Both the position numbers and the translations under genes were made by a program. This document shows positions 8,828 through 15,950 of a DNA stretch of 64,000 bases, in pieces. The notes beneath the pieces are model-generated. The model worked only from the letters and a program-made list of their open reading frames with translations. It had not been told where the DNA came from and did no database searches. This DNA is from Streptomyces sp. A0958 (GTDB lineage: Bacteria > Actinomycetota > Actinomycetes > Streptomycetales > Streptomycetaceae), in assembly GCF_004795035.1 (NCBI RefSeq), contig NZ_SSBK01000030.1, positions 16,111 through 80,110 of the forward strand, given 5' to 3'. Position 1 is the stretch's first letter. Every line of letters begins with the position of its first letter.

Positions 8828-9259
8828 ATGGATCGTCTGGACAGGGAAATCCTCGGTGTCCTCCAGGAGGACGCGCGGATCTCGTACCGTGACCTGGGCA
8901 TACGGGTCGGGCTCAGCGCCAACGCGGCGGCCGACCGGGTACGGCGGCTGCGCAAGGACGGCGTCATCCGCGGCTTCACCGTGATCATCGACCCCGCAGC
9001 CGACACCCGCACCGGGCTCGTCGTCTTCATCGACGTGACCCTGCGGATGGACACCACCAACGAGACGTTCGAACGGGCGGTGCTGGCGCTGCCCGGCATC
9101 ACCGAGGTGGTCCACGTGACGGGCGGCCACGACTACCTCGTACGGGCCGCCGCCGCCGACACCGCCGCGCTCGACACCCTCCTGCGCCGCCTCAAGCGCG
9201 AGGCGGGCGTCGCCCACTCCCACACCCGCGTCGCACTCCGGGCCGCGCCCGGCCCGTGA
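8828..9259 (+). CDS. Lrp/AsnC family transcriptional regulator
   Basis: The 143-residue protein has an N-terminal winged helix-turn-helix (DREILGVLQEDARISYRDLG, recognition helix near SANAAADRVRRLRKDGVI) and a C-terminal RAM ligand-binding domain (residues about 65-138, with GGHDYLVRAAA). Lrp proteins bind amino acids and control amino-acid metabolism genes as octamers. The start ATG at 8828 follows the AATTGGGGGC context and gives a full-length domain. It is divergent from the narK pseudogene; the 101-nt gap between them probably holds its autoregulatory site. Its 3' end, including the stop codon, is duplicated downstream. Confidence 0.9.
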   Translation: MDRLDREILGVLQEDARISYRDLGIRVGLSANAAADRVRRLRKDGVIRGFTVIIDPAADTRTGLVVFIDVTLRMDTTNETFERAVLALPGITEVVHVTGGHDYLVRAAAADTAALDTLLRRLKREAGVAHSHTRVALRAAPGP

Positions 9260-9311
9260 CGCGCCGGCGCCCCGGACTCACCGCCGCGCCCGGCCCGTGA
9301 CGCGCCGGCGC
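9243..9311. repeat. 28-bp direct repeat covering the lrp stop codon
   Basis: The 28 bases at 9243-9270, which include the last codons and stop of the Lrp gene, recur exactly at 9284-9311. The two copies are 41 bp apart start to start. This is a recent local duplication in the space between two convergent genes. Confidence 0.85.
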
Positions 9312-9318
9312 GCCCGGC

Positions 9319-10902
9319 TCACAGCGGCGCCTGCCACGTCACCACCGGCGCCCGCGAACCGTCCGGCTCGCGCCCGTCGTCCGCGACCGTGAGCCGGACC
9401 GCGCCCCGCCCGTCCGGCAGCGCCGCCGTCACGTCCACCTCCACCTCGATCGCCGACACCCCGTCCCGCCGGTGCGCCGCCGCCAGCGCCCCGCGCAACG
9501 CCGCGAGCAGCCGCCCGCCCACCGGTTCCGTCACGAGCGCGTCCACCGCCCCGGTGAACTGCACCGACGGCTGGAAGCCGAGCACCGCCGCCGCGCCCCC
9601 GGTCTCCCGCAGCACCCGGCCCCGGAAGGTGGCGGGGGCCTCGGCGGGCGGCTGCTGAAGGGCGAAGATGGCCGTCCGCACCTCCTGGATCGTCGAATCC
9701 AGCTCGTCCACGGCCGTGGAAAGCAGCTCACTCGTCTCCCCGGCACCGGCCCGGCGGCGCGTCGACTCCAGCATCATCTCGGTGGCGAACAGCCGCTGGA
9801 CGACCAGATCGTGCAGGTCCCGCGCGATCCGGTCGCGGTCCTCGTACACCGCCAGCTGCTCCCGGTCGTGCTGCGAGTCCGCCAGGACCAGGGCGAGCGC
9901 CGCCTGCGAGGCGAACTGGGCGGCCAGCAGCCGGTCCAGGTCGGTGTACGGGCGGGCGCCGCGCCGCCGGGGCAGGGCGAGGGTTCCGATGAGCCGGCCC
10001 CCGCTCTGCAACGGCAGCATCATGCTGGGGCCGAACCGGGACCGCACCGGTGTCGTCATCCGGGGATCGGTCGCCGAGTCCTCGATGAACACGGCCTCGC
10101 CGCCCAGCAGTTGGACCAGGACGGGGGAGCCGGGGGCGATGGCCGTGCCCACGATCCCGGCCGGGTCCTCAAGGGTGGAGGCGACGACGATCTCCATGCC
10201 GCCCTCGTCGGTGGGCTGGAGGATCACCCCGGCCACCGCGTCGCTGAGGATGCGGGCCCGTTCCGCCACGGTCGTCAGCGCGTCGGACAGGTTCTCGCCG
10301 GTGAGCAGGGTGTTGGTGACGGCGGCGGCGCCCTCGATCCAGCGTGCCCGCTGCCGGGCGCTCTCGTACAGCCGGGCGTTGCCGATCGCGATGCCGGCCT
10401 GCGCGGAGAGGACCCGCAGCAGCCCGGCGTCGGTCTCGGTGAAGTGCCCGGTGGGCTTCTCGGCGAGGTAGATGTTGCCGAAGACCTCCTGGCGGACCCG
10501 GATCGGGGCGCCGAGGAACGAACGCATCGCGGGGTGGCCGGGCGGGGTGCCGGTGGCGCGCGGATCGGTGGTCAGGTCGTCGGAGCGCAGCGGCCCCGGC
10601 TCGTCCACGAGGGCGCCGAGCATGCCCGTGTGCCCGTCGGGGAAGTCGCCGATGGCCGCCTGCTCGGCCTCGCTCATCCCGCAGACGAACAGCTCGCGGA
10701 TCGTGCCGCGCCCGGGGTCCAGCACGCCCAGCGCCCCGTACCTGGCGTCGGTCAGGGCGGTCGCGGTGTCGATGATCTGCTGGAGGGTGGCCCGCAGTTC
10801 GAGGTCCGAGCCGACGCTCAGCACCGCTTCCAGGAGCCGCGGCAGCAGGGGCGACTCCGGCAGGCCGCGGTCCGGCGGCGCGCCCGCCGGCTCGTCCGTC
10901 AT
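9319..10902 (-). CDS. GAF-GAF histidine kinase with degenerate ATPase domain
   Basis: This 527-residue cytoplasmic protein has two GAF domains (about 35-185 and 205-345), then a HisKA_3 dimerisation helix with the phosphorylatable His in DRIARDLHDLVVQRLFA (about 365), then a short C-terminal ATPase-like region. In related DevS-like kinases the N box reads roughly REALSNxxRHA; here it is RGALAAAHRRD, lacking the Glu and Asn. The G1 box is DDGRE rather than DDGxG and the second glycine box is missing. ATP binding is therefore doubtful. No response regulator gene is adjacent. It begins 21 nt after the Mbl gene on the same strand and is probably cotranscribed. It may act as a ligand-binding scaffold or phosphatase rather than a kinase (inference). 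Confidence 0.85.
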   Translation of the reverse strand: MTDEPAGAPPDRGLPESPLLPRLLEAVLSVGSDLELRATLQQIIDTATALTDARYGALGVLDPGRGTIRELFVCGMSEAEQAAIGDFPDGHTGMLGALVDEPGPLRSDDLTTDPRATGTPPGHPAMRSFLGAPIRVRQEVFGNIYLAEKPTGHFTETDAGLLRVLSAQAGIAIGNARLYESARQRARWIEGAAAVTNTLLTGENLSDALTTVAERARILSDAVAGVILQPTDEGGMEIVVASTLEDPAGIVGTAIAPGSPVLVQLLGGEAVFIEDSATDPRMTTPVRSRFGPSMMLPLQSGGRLIGTLALPRRRGARPYTDLDRLLAAQFASQAALALVLADSQHDREQLAVYEDRDRIARDLHDLVVQRLFATEMMLESTRRRAGAGETSELLSTAVDELDSTIQEVRTAIFALQQPPAEAPATFRGRVLRETGGAAAVLGFQPSVQFTGAVDALVTEPVGGRLLAALRGALAAAHRRDGVSAIEVEVDVTAALPDGRGAVRLTVADDGREPDGSRAPVVTWQAPL

Positions 10903-10923
10903 CGGCCGTTCCCGGCGCGCCGG

Positions 10924-11961
10924 TCAGCCGGCGAGGGGGTCGAGGACCATCGGGCTGATCTTCCCGTCCAGCATGGCGCCCATGCCCAGGACCGAGCAGG
11001 TGTCGGGCCGTTCGGCGATGCGCACCGGCATGCCCGTCGCGTCGCGCAGCATCTGGTCGAGGCCGGGCAGCAGCGCGCTCCCGCCGACCATCGTGATCCC
11101 GCGGTCCGCGAGGTCGGCGACCAGGTCGGGCGGGCAGTCCCGCAGGACCTTGCCCAGGCCGTCCAGGACGGCGGTGAGCGGGCGGTGGATCGCCTGCCGG
11201 ATCGCGGCGGTGTCGACCTGGACGGTCCGGGCGAGCCCGGTCGCCACGTCCCGGCCGTGGATCTCGGTGACCGAAGGGCCCTGCGTGGTCAGCCCGTTGC
11301 CGCTGAGCGCGAGTTGCAGGGGGCGCACGGACTGGCTCGGCAGCATCAGCTCGTGGAACTGGCGCAGGTGCTGGATCACCGCGTGGTCGATCGCGTCGCC
11401 GCCGATCGGAAGGCGTACCGCCGTCACGATCGAGCCGAGCGAGAGCACCGCGATCTGCGTCGTCGCGGCCCCGCACACCATGATCATGGTCGCGGTCGGC
11501 TGCTCGACCGGCAGCCCGCAGCCGACGGCCGCCGCGATCAGGGTGTCCACGAGTTCGACCCGGCGCGCGCCGAGGCCGACCAGGGTCTCCACGGCGGCCC
11601 GGCGGGCGAGCGGGTCGCTCTCGTGCGGGATGCTGGCGGCGGCGCGCAGCCAGGGCTTGCGGCGTAGTTGGCGGCGCAGCTTCTCACCGAGCAGGTGGCG
11701 CAGCATGCGCTGGGCCATCTCGATGTCCACGACGGTTCCGCCGGAGACGGGCCGGGCCACTCGGATGTAGGCGGGGGTGCGGCCCGTCATCTGTTCGGCG
11801 AGGGTGCCGACGGCGATGAGCGAGCCGGTACGGGTGTTGACGGCGGCGACGCTCGGCTCGTCCACGACGAGGCCGGGCCCCTTGACGTACACCCGGGTGC
11901 GGGCGGCCCCGAGGTCGACGGCGAAATGGCAACGGCGCAACTGCTCAAGGCTGACGGTCAC
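10924..11961 (-). CDS. mbl: Mbl-type MreB-like actin homologue with altered nucleotide site
   Basis: The 345-residue protein is an MreB/Mbl-family actin homologue. The first phosphate loop reads VDLGAARTRVYVKG and is followed by DEPSVAAVN, as in MreB. The second phosphate loop is VCGAATTQIAVLSLG where active MreB has DIGGGTTEVAVISLG, so the Asp is gone. The region matching the catalytic Glu (EEPMAAA in MreB) reads VDTLIAAA. The adenosine motif VGGSALLPGL is kept. The GTG at 11961 is chosen because GGGAGA stands 8 nt upstream; an ATG at 12018 would add 19 unsupported residues. Streptomyces Mbl is known to help spore-wall synthesis together with MreB. The GAF kinase gene follows after 21 nt. 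Confidence 0.88.
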   Translation of the reverse strand: MTVSLEQLRRCHFAVDLGAARTRVYVKGPGLVVDEPSVAAVNTRTGSLIAVGTLAEQMTGRTPAYIRVARPVSGGTVVDIEMAQRMLRHLLGEKLRRQLRRKPWLRAAASIPHESDPLARRAAVETLVGLGARRVELVDTLIAAAVGCGLPVEQPTATMIMVCGAATTQIAVLSLGSIVTAVRLPIGGDAIDHAVIQHLRQFHELMLPSQSVRPLQLALSGNGLTTQGPSVTEIHGRDVATGLARTVQVDTAAIRQAIHRPLTAVLDGLGKVLRDCPPDLVADLADRGITMVGGSALLPGLDQMLRDATGMPVRIAERPDTCSVLGMGAMLDGKISPMVLDPLAG

Positions 11962-12139
11962 GGCAGGTTCTCCCGAGAGCGTTGAGGGGGACCGACGGGC
12001 AGCCGGCTCTCCTCGCATCGTGCGCCGTCAGGGGCCACCACGCCCGCTGGGGTGCGCCGTCGGAGGGACCACCCGACGACACCTCCGCCCCCACCGCAGA
12101 CGTCCGCCCGCCGGCACGTCAACACCCGCCCCGGCCCTC

Positions 12140-12337
12140 TCAAGCCCGTCCGGCGATTGAGGATGCCCGAACGGCAAGTTCAAGCCCGTCCGCCACATCA
12201 AGCCCGTCCGCTCCTTCAAGCCCGTCCGCCACATCAAGCCCGTCCGCTCCCTCAAGCCCGTCCGCCACATCAAGCCCGTCCGGCGATTGAGGACGCCCGA
12301 ACGGCAAGTTCAAGCCTGTCCGGCGATTGAGGACGCC
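12140..12337. repeat. Tandem array of TCAAGCCCGTCCG units
   Basis: Eight copies of TCAAGCC(C/T)GTCCG stand in a row. Five central copies are 18-bp units ending alternately in CCACA and CTCC(T/C) (12180-12269). They are flanked by longer copies that continue as GCGATTGAGGA(T/C)GCC, at 12140-12179, 12270-12309 and 12310-12337; the first two of these are about 40 bp and nearly identical. The longer unit resembles an intergenic element common in Streptomyces, and a diverged copy is seen at 18667-18690. The array lies between the mbl promoter region and a convergent-side gene end, and has no unique spacers, so it is not a CRISPR. Confidence 0.85.
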
Positions 12338-12360
12338 CCGGCAGGCCCGCGCGCCCGCAC

Positions 12361-12942
12361 TCAGCCCCCCACGCCCCCCACGCCCCCCGCCAGCACCCGC
12401 TGGAGCAGCCCCCACGTGAACTCGGCGACATACGCATCCGCCCCGTCCCTGACCGCCAGCGCCCAGCGGGTCGGCGCGCTGCCCTCCATCGGGCGGGCCG
12501 GCGCGAAGGCCCGCGCCACCTCGTCCACCGTGCACGACCAGGGCGTCAGGTCCGCCACCGTCCGCAGCGCGGGGGCCGCCGCGCCCGGCGCCCGGACCAG
12601 CCACTCGTTCCACACCGCCCCGCCCGGCGCCACCATCACCTCGAACCGCAGTTGCGGCCAGAGCGGCACCGGCCACAGCAGCACGTCGAACTCCAGATCA
12701 CCGATGGTCCGGCGCCCGGTCGTCTCGGGCTCGCCGAGCACCGAACGGTATCGGCGCAGCGCGCCCCGCCCCCGGGGCGCCCGGACCATGGCCTGCCAGC
12801 GCCGGTTCGCCTCGCGCATCTCGGCGAGCGTCGCGCTCAGCTCGTGCCGGGCGTCCTCCACCAGGCCGGGCTGGTGGTCGGCCATCCGGCGCAGCAGGAC
12901 GAGCTGGAACTCGCGGGGCCCGAAGGGGGCGGAAGCGGTCAT
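12361..12942 (-). CDS. Conserved protein of unknown function downstream of marR
   Basis: I do not recognise a family for this 193-residue protein. It has an N-terminal helical half with FQLVLLRRMADHQPGLVEDA and REANRRWQAMVR, then a more beta-like half with GDLEFDVLLWPVPLWPQLRFEV and a C-terminal Gly-Val repeat tail. It lacks a signal peptide and clear membrane segments. The ATG at 12942 overlaps the stop of the MarR gene (ATGA), so the two are translated from one message; another ATG at 12951 is possible. Coupling to a MarR regulator suggests a role in the same stress or compound response, but nothing in the sequence shows what it does. Confidence 0.75.
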   Translation of the reverse strand: MTASAPFGPREFQLVLLRRMADHQPGLVEDARHELSATLAEMREANRRWQAMVRAPRGRGALRRYRSVLGEPETTGRRTIGDLEFDVLLWPVPLWPQLRFEVMVAPGGAVWNEWLVRAPGAAAPALRTVADLTPWSCTVDEVARAFAPARPMEGSAPTRWALAVRDGADAYVAEFTWGLLQRVLAGGVGGVGG

Positions 12943-13394
12943 GCGCCCCATGGTGCCGGTCCGGCCCCCGGCTCCGTTCCCACCATCCGGCGCAACAGGT
13001 CCCGCAGGACCGTGCGGTCCGCGTCCGACAGGCCGGCCAGCGGCTCGCGGGCGAAGTCCAGCGCGTCGCGCAGTTGCAGCGCGGTCCGCGCCCCCCGCTC
13101 GGTGGGCGCGGCCAGCTTCACCCGGCGGTCGGCCGGGTCCGGGCGCCGCTCCACCAGGCCGCGCGCCTCCAGCCGGTCCACGATGCCGGTCACGTTGGAC
13201 GGCTCGCACTTCAGCTTCTGGGCGATCCGGCGCATCGGCAGCGGCTCGACCGACAGCAGCCCGAGGACCCGCGCCTGCGAGCCGGTGAGGCTGTGCGCGG
13301 CCGCGGCCTGCTCGTACTCCTCGTAGTAACGCGCCACGACGGTGCCGATGAGCTCGATGACTTCGAGAGTCAGGGGATCTATGCGCGAGGCCAT
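12939..13394 (-). CDS. MarR family transcriptional regulator
   Basis: The 151-residue protein has the MarR winged helix-turn-helix: LTGSQARVLGLL, then LPMRRIAQKLKCEPSNVTGI (recognition helix) and the wing RRPDPADRRVKLAAPTERG. Dimer helices lie at both ends. It lacks the N-terminal cysteine of OhrR, so peroxide sensing through that Cys is unlikely although an ohr gene lies 1.3 kb away. It is divergent from an MDR oxidoreductase gene, and the 172-nt gap between them holds an inverted repeat that is a likely operator. The gene downstream overlaps its stop. Confidence 0.9.
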   Translation of the reverse strand: MASRIDPLTLEVIELIGTVVARYYEEYEQAAAAHSLTGSQARVLGLLSVEPLPMRRIAQKLKCEPSNVTGIVDRLEARGLVERRPDPADRRVKLAAPTERGARTALQLRDALDFAREPLAGLSDADRTVLRDLLRRMVGTEPGAGPAPWGA

Positions 13395-13420
13395 GACACA
13401 CAGGATACCCAGTTGCTTGA

Positions 13421-13458
13421 CAACATGAAATATCCAGGCGCATGGTTGTTTCATGTAG
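13421..13458. promoter_or_regulatory. Inverted repeat, likely MarR operator
   Basis: CAACATGAAA (13421-13430) and TTTCATGTAG (13449-13458) form an inverted repeat with one mismatch and an 18-nt spacer. It lies in the gap between the divergent MarR and oxidoreductase genes and overlaps a possible TTGACA -35 element at 13418-13423. MarR proteins usually bind such palindromes to repress both genes. Confidence 0.65.
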
Positions 13459-13566
13459 TGAAGTTTTTTCGCCACCCGGAACCGCCACCCGGAACCGCCA
13501 CCCCGGGACCACCACCCCGGCACCGAGACCGCGACATCACCCCGACATCGAGGAGACCCCGAGCCC

Positions 13567-14586
13567 ATGTCTGCAAATCTTCCCGACTCCAGCCGTGAAT
13601 GGCACCTCGTAGCCCGTCCGCACGGCTGGCCGAAGGCCGAGGATTTCGCGCTGCGTGAGGCACCGGTCACCGCCCCCGCCGAGGGCCGGGTCCTCGTGCG
13701 CAACCTGCACTTCTCGGTCGACCCCTACATGCGCGGCCGGATGAACGACGTGAAGTCGTACACCCCGCCGTTCGAGCTGGACCAGCCGATGGACGGCGGC
13801 GCGGTCGGTGAGGTCGTCGCCTCCAACGCCGAGGGCTTCGAGGCCGGCGACCACGTCCTGCACGGTCTCGGCTGGCGCGAGTACGCGAGCGTGCCCGCCA
13901 AGCACGCGGTGAAGGTCGACGCCTCGCTCGCCCCGCTCTCCGCCTACCTCGGCGTGCTCGGCATGACCGGGCTCACCGCCTACGCCGGACTGTTCGACGT
14001 GGCGTCCTTCAAGGAGGGCGACGCGGTCTTCGTCTCCGGCGCCGCCGGTGCGGTCGGCAGCCAGGTCGGGCAGATGGCGAAGCTCAAGGGCGCGTCCCGG
14101 GTCATCGGCTCCGCCGGCTCCGACGAGAAGGTCGAACTGCTCGTCGAGGAGTACGGCTTCGACGCCGCGTTCAACTACAAGAACGGGCCCGTCGCCGAGC
14201 AGCTGCGCAAGGCCGCCCCCGACGGCATCGACGTCTACTTCGACAACGTCGGCGGCGAGCACCTGGAAGCCGCGATCTCCTCGTTCAACGTGCACGGCCG
14301 CGCCACCATCTGCGGCATGATCTCCCAGTACAACGAGACCGATCCCACCCCCGCCCCGCGCAACCTCGCGCTCGTCATCGGCAAGCGGCTGCGCCTTCAG
14401 GGCATGCTCGTCGCCGACCACTCCGACCTCAAGGAGCAGTTCGTCCAGGAGGTGGCCGGCTGGCTGAACTCGGGCGAGCTGAAGTACCGCGAGACGGTGG
14501 TCGAGGGCATCGAGAACGGCTTCGAGGCCTTCCTCGGTCTCCTGCGCGGCGAGAACACCGGAAAGATGATCGTCTCCCTCGGCTGA
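13567..14586 (+). CDS. NADP-dependent MDR oxidoreductase (CurA/prostaglandin-reductase-like)
   Basis: The 339-residue enzyme belongs to the zinc-independent branch of the medium-chain dehydrogenase/reductase family that reduces alpha,beta-unsaturated ketones and aldehydes with NADPH. Visible signatures are SVDPYMRGRMND near residue 50, the substrate-region GMTGLTAYAGL, the nucleotide loop VSGAAGAVGSQVGQMAKLKG, YFDNVGGEHLEAA and GMISQYNE. No zinc-binding cysteines are seen. The ATG at 13567 fits the family N-terminus. It is probably controlled by the divergent MarR regulator through the inverted repeat upstream, as a response to reactive electrophiles (inference). Confidence 0.9.
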   Translation: MSANLPDSSREWHLVARPHGWPKAEDFALREAPVTAPAEGRVLVRNLHFSVDPYMRGRMNDVKSYTPPFELDQPMDGGAVGEVVASNAEGFEAGDHVLHGLGWREYASVPAKHAVKVDASLAPLSAYLGVLGMTGLTAYAGLFDVASFKEGDAVFVSGAAGAVGSQVGQMAKLKGASRVIGSAGSDEKVELLVEEYGFDAAFNYKNGPVAEQLRKAAPDGIDVYFDNVGGEHLEAAISSFNVHGRATICGMISQYNETDPTPAPRNLALVIGKRLRLQGMLVADHSDLKEQFVQEVAGWLNSGELKYRETVVEGIENGFEAFLGLLRGENTGKMIVSLG

Positions 14587-14675
14587 ACCGCTCCGCCGGC
14601 ACCCGTTAGTCTCGTTCCAGGCCGTCGCGATCGTGGGCGCGAGTCGCGGCGCATCAGCAGGAGGAATCCCCAGTC

Positions 14676-15104
14676 ATGAGCATTCAGGACATCGCCGTCG
14701 CGTACACCGCCGTCGCCACCGCTACGAACGGCCGTGACGGCCGCGTCGCCTCGGACGACGGCAAGCTCGACGTAGTCGTCAACCCGCCGAAGGAGATGGG
14801 CGGCAGCGGCGCCGGCACCAACCCGGAGCAGCTGTTCGCCGCCGGTTACAGCGCCTGCTTCCAGAGCGCGCTGGGCGTCGTCGCCCGCCAGGAGAAGGCC
14901 GACATCTCCGGCTCGACGGTGACCGCCGCGGTCTCCATCGGCAAGACCGAGGCCGGCGGCTTCGGCCTGGAGGTCGCGCTCACCGCGACCATCCCGAACG
15001 TCGACGCGGCGACCGCGCAGGCGCTCATCGAGAAGGCCCACCAGGTCTGCCCGTACTCGAACGCCACGCGCGGCAACATCAAGGTGGAGCTCTCGGTCGC
15101 CTGA
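14676..15104 (+). CDS. ohr: Organic hydroperoxide resistance protein (OsmC/Ohr)
   Basis: This 142-residue OsmC-superfamily peroxidase has the two redox cysteines in SACFQSAL (near residue 61) and HQVCPYSNATRG (near residue 125), and the Ohr-like GTNPEQLFAAGY. Ohr proteins reduce organic and fatty-acid hydroperoxides with lipoyl-linked electrons. AGCAGGAGGAA just upstream of the ATG is a strong ribosome site. The gene follows the MDR oxidoreductase by 89 nt on the same strand, so both may belong to one detoxification group. Confidence 0.92.
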   Translation: MSIQDIAVAYTAVATATNGRDGRVASDDGKLDVVVNPPKEMGGSGAGTNPEQLFAAGYSACFQSALGVVARQEKADISGSTVTAAVSIGKTEAGGFGLEVALTATIPNVDAATAQALIEKAHQVCPYSNATRGNIKVELSVA

Positions 15105-15158
15105 CCCGCTCCTCCTCGCCGGACCTGCCCCGCCCCCCGATCCCGTTAGGCTGACGCC

Positions 15159-15941
15159 ATGCGTGATCTCGGGGCGGGGCTCGGCTATGTGTTCAAGGGC
15201 CAGCGCTGGGTGTTCGGCCACGGCAGGTGGTTCGGCACAGGGCTGCTGCCCGCCCTGATCACACTCGTCCTGTACGCGGGCGCCCTCATCGGCCTCGGTT
15301 ACGGCGCCGACGACCTGGTGGAGTGGGCGACCCCGTTCGCCGACGACTGGTCCTCGCCCTGGCCGGCCCTGCTGCGCGACGCCCTGACGGCGCTGGTCTT
15401 CGTCCTCGGCCTCTTCCTGGCCGTCATCACCTTCACCGCCGTGACCCTGCTGGTCGGACAGCCCTTCTACGAGGCGCTTTCCGAGGAGGTCGACCGCACC
15501 GAGGGCGGTACGGTCCCCGAGTCCGGGCTGCCGCTCCGGCGCGAGCTGTGGATCTCCGCCCGCGACAGCGTGCGCGTCCTGGTGCGGGTCGGGCTGTACG
15601 CGGTCCTGCTCTTCGCCCTCGGTTTCGTACCCGTCGCCGGGCAGACCGTCGTGCCCGTCATCGGCTTCTGCGTCACCGGGTACTTCCTCGCCGAGGAGCT
15701 GACCGCCGTCGCCCTCCAGCGCCGGGGCATGGTGCTGAAGGACCGCCTCGCCCTGCTGCGCGGCCACCGCCTGCGGACCCTCGGCTTCGGCGTACCGCTG
15801 GGGCTCGCCTTCATGCTGCCGTTCGTCGCCGTGTTCCTGATGCCGGGGGCCGTCGCCGGGGCGACCCTGCTGGCGCGCGGCCTGGTGGGCGAGGAGGACA
15901 CGGGCGCCGCAGGCGGCGGCGAGACGGTCCGCGAGGACTGA
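15159..15941 (+). CDS. EI24/CysZ-like integral membrane protein
   Basis: The 260-residue protein matches the EI24 domain family (related to CysZ). Four or more hydrophobic segments are visible: around LLPALITLVLYAGALIGLGY (25-45), ALTALVFVLGLFLAVITF (70-90), VGLYAVLLFALGFVPVAG (147-165) and PLGLAFMLPFVAVFLMPGAV (212-232). QPFYEALSEEVDR near residue 103 is typical of the family. The C-terminus is short and charged. CysZ is a sulfate permease, but the role of the actinobacterial proteins is not established. It is convergent with the aldose epimerase gene 9 nt away. Confidence 0.85.
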   Translation: MRDLGAGLGYVFKGQRWVFGHGRWFGTGLLPALITLVLYAGALIGLGYGADDLVEWATPFADDWSSPWPALLRDALTALVFVLGLFLAVITFTAVTLLVGQPFYEALSEEVDRTEGGTVPESGLPLRRELWISARDSVRVLVRVGLYAVLLFALGFVPVAGQTVVPVIGFCVTGYFLAEELTAVALQRRGMVLKDRLALLRGHRLRTLGFGVPLGLAFMLPFVAVFLMPGAVAGATLLARGLVGEEDTGAAGGGETVRED

Positions 15942-15950
15942 GCGGCCGGC

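Noticed and set aside
9472..11667. 731-codon + frame opposite the GAF kinase and mbl
   Set aside because: Shadow of the two minus-strand genes whose motifs are clear.
12140..12337. CRISPR-like repeat array
   Set aside because: Units are tandem with no unique spacers and there are no cas genes in the window.
12939..13394. OhrR identity for the MarR regulator because of nearby ohr
   Set aside because: The N-terminal sensing Cys of OhrR is absent; the gene's closer partner is the divergent oxidoreductase.
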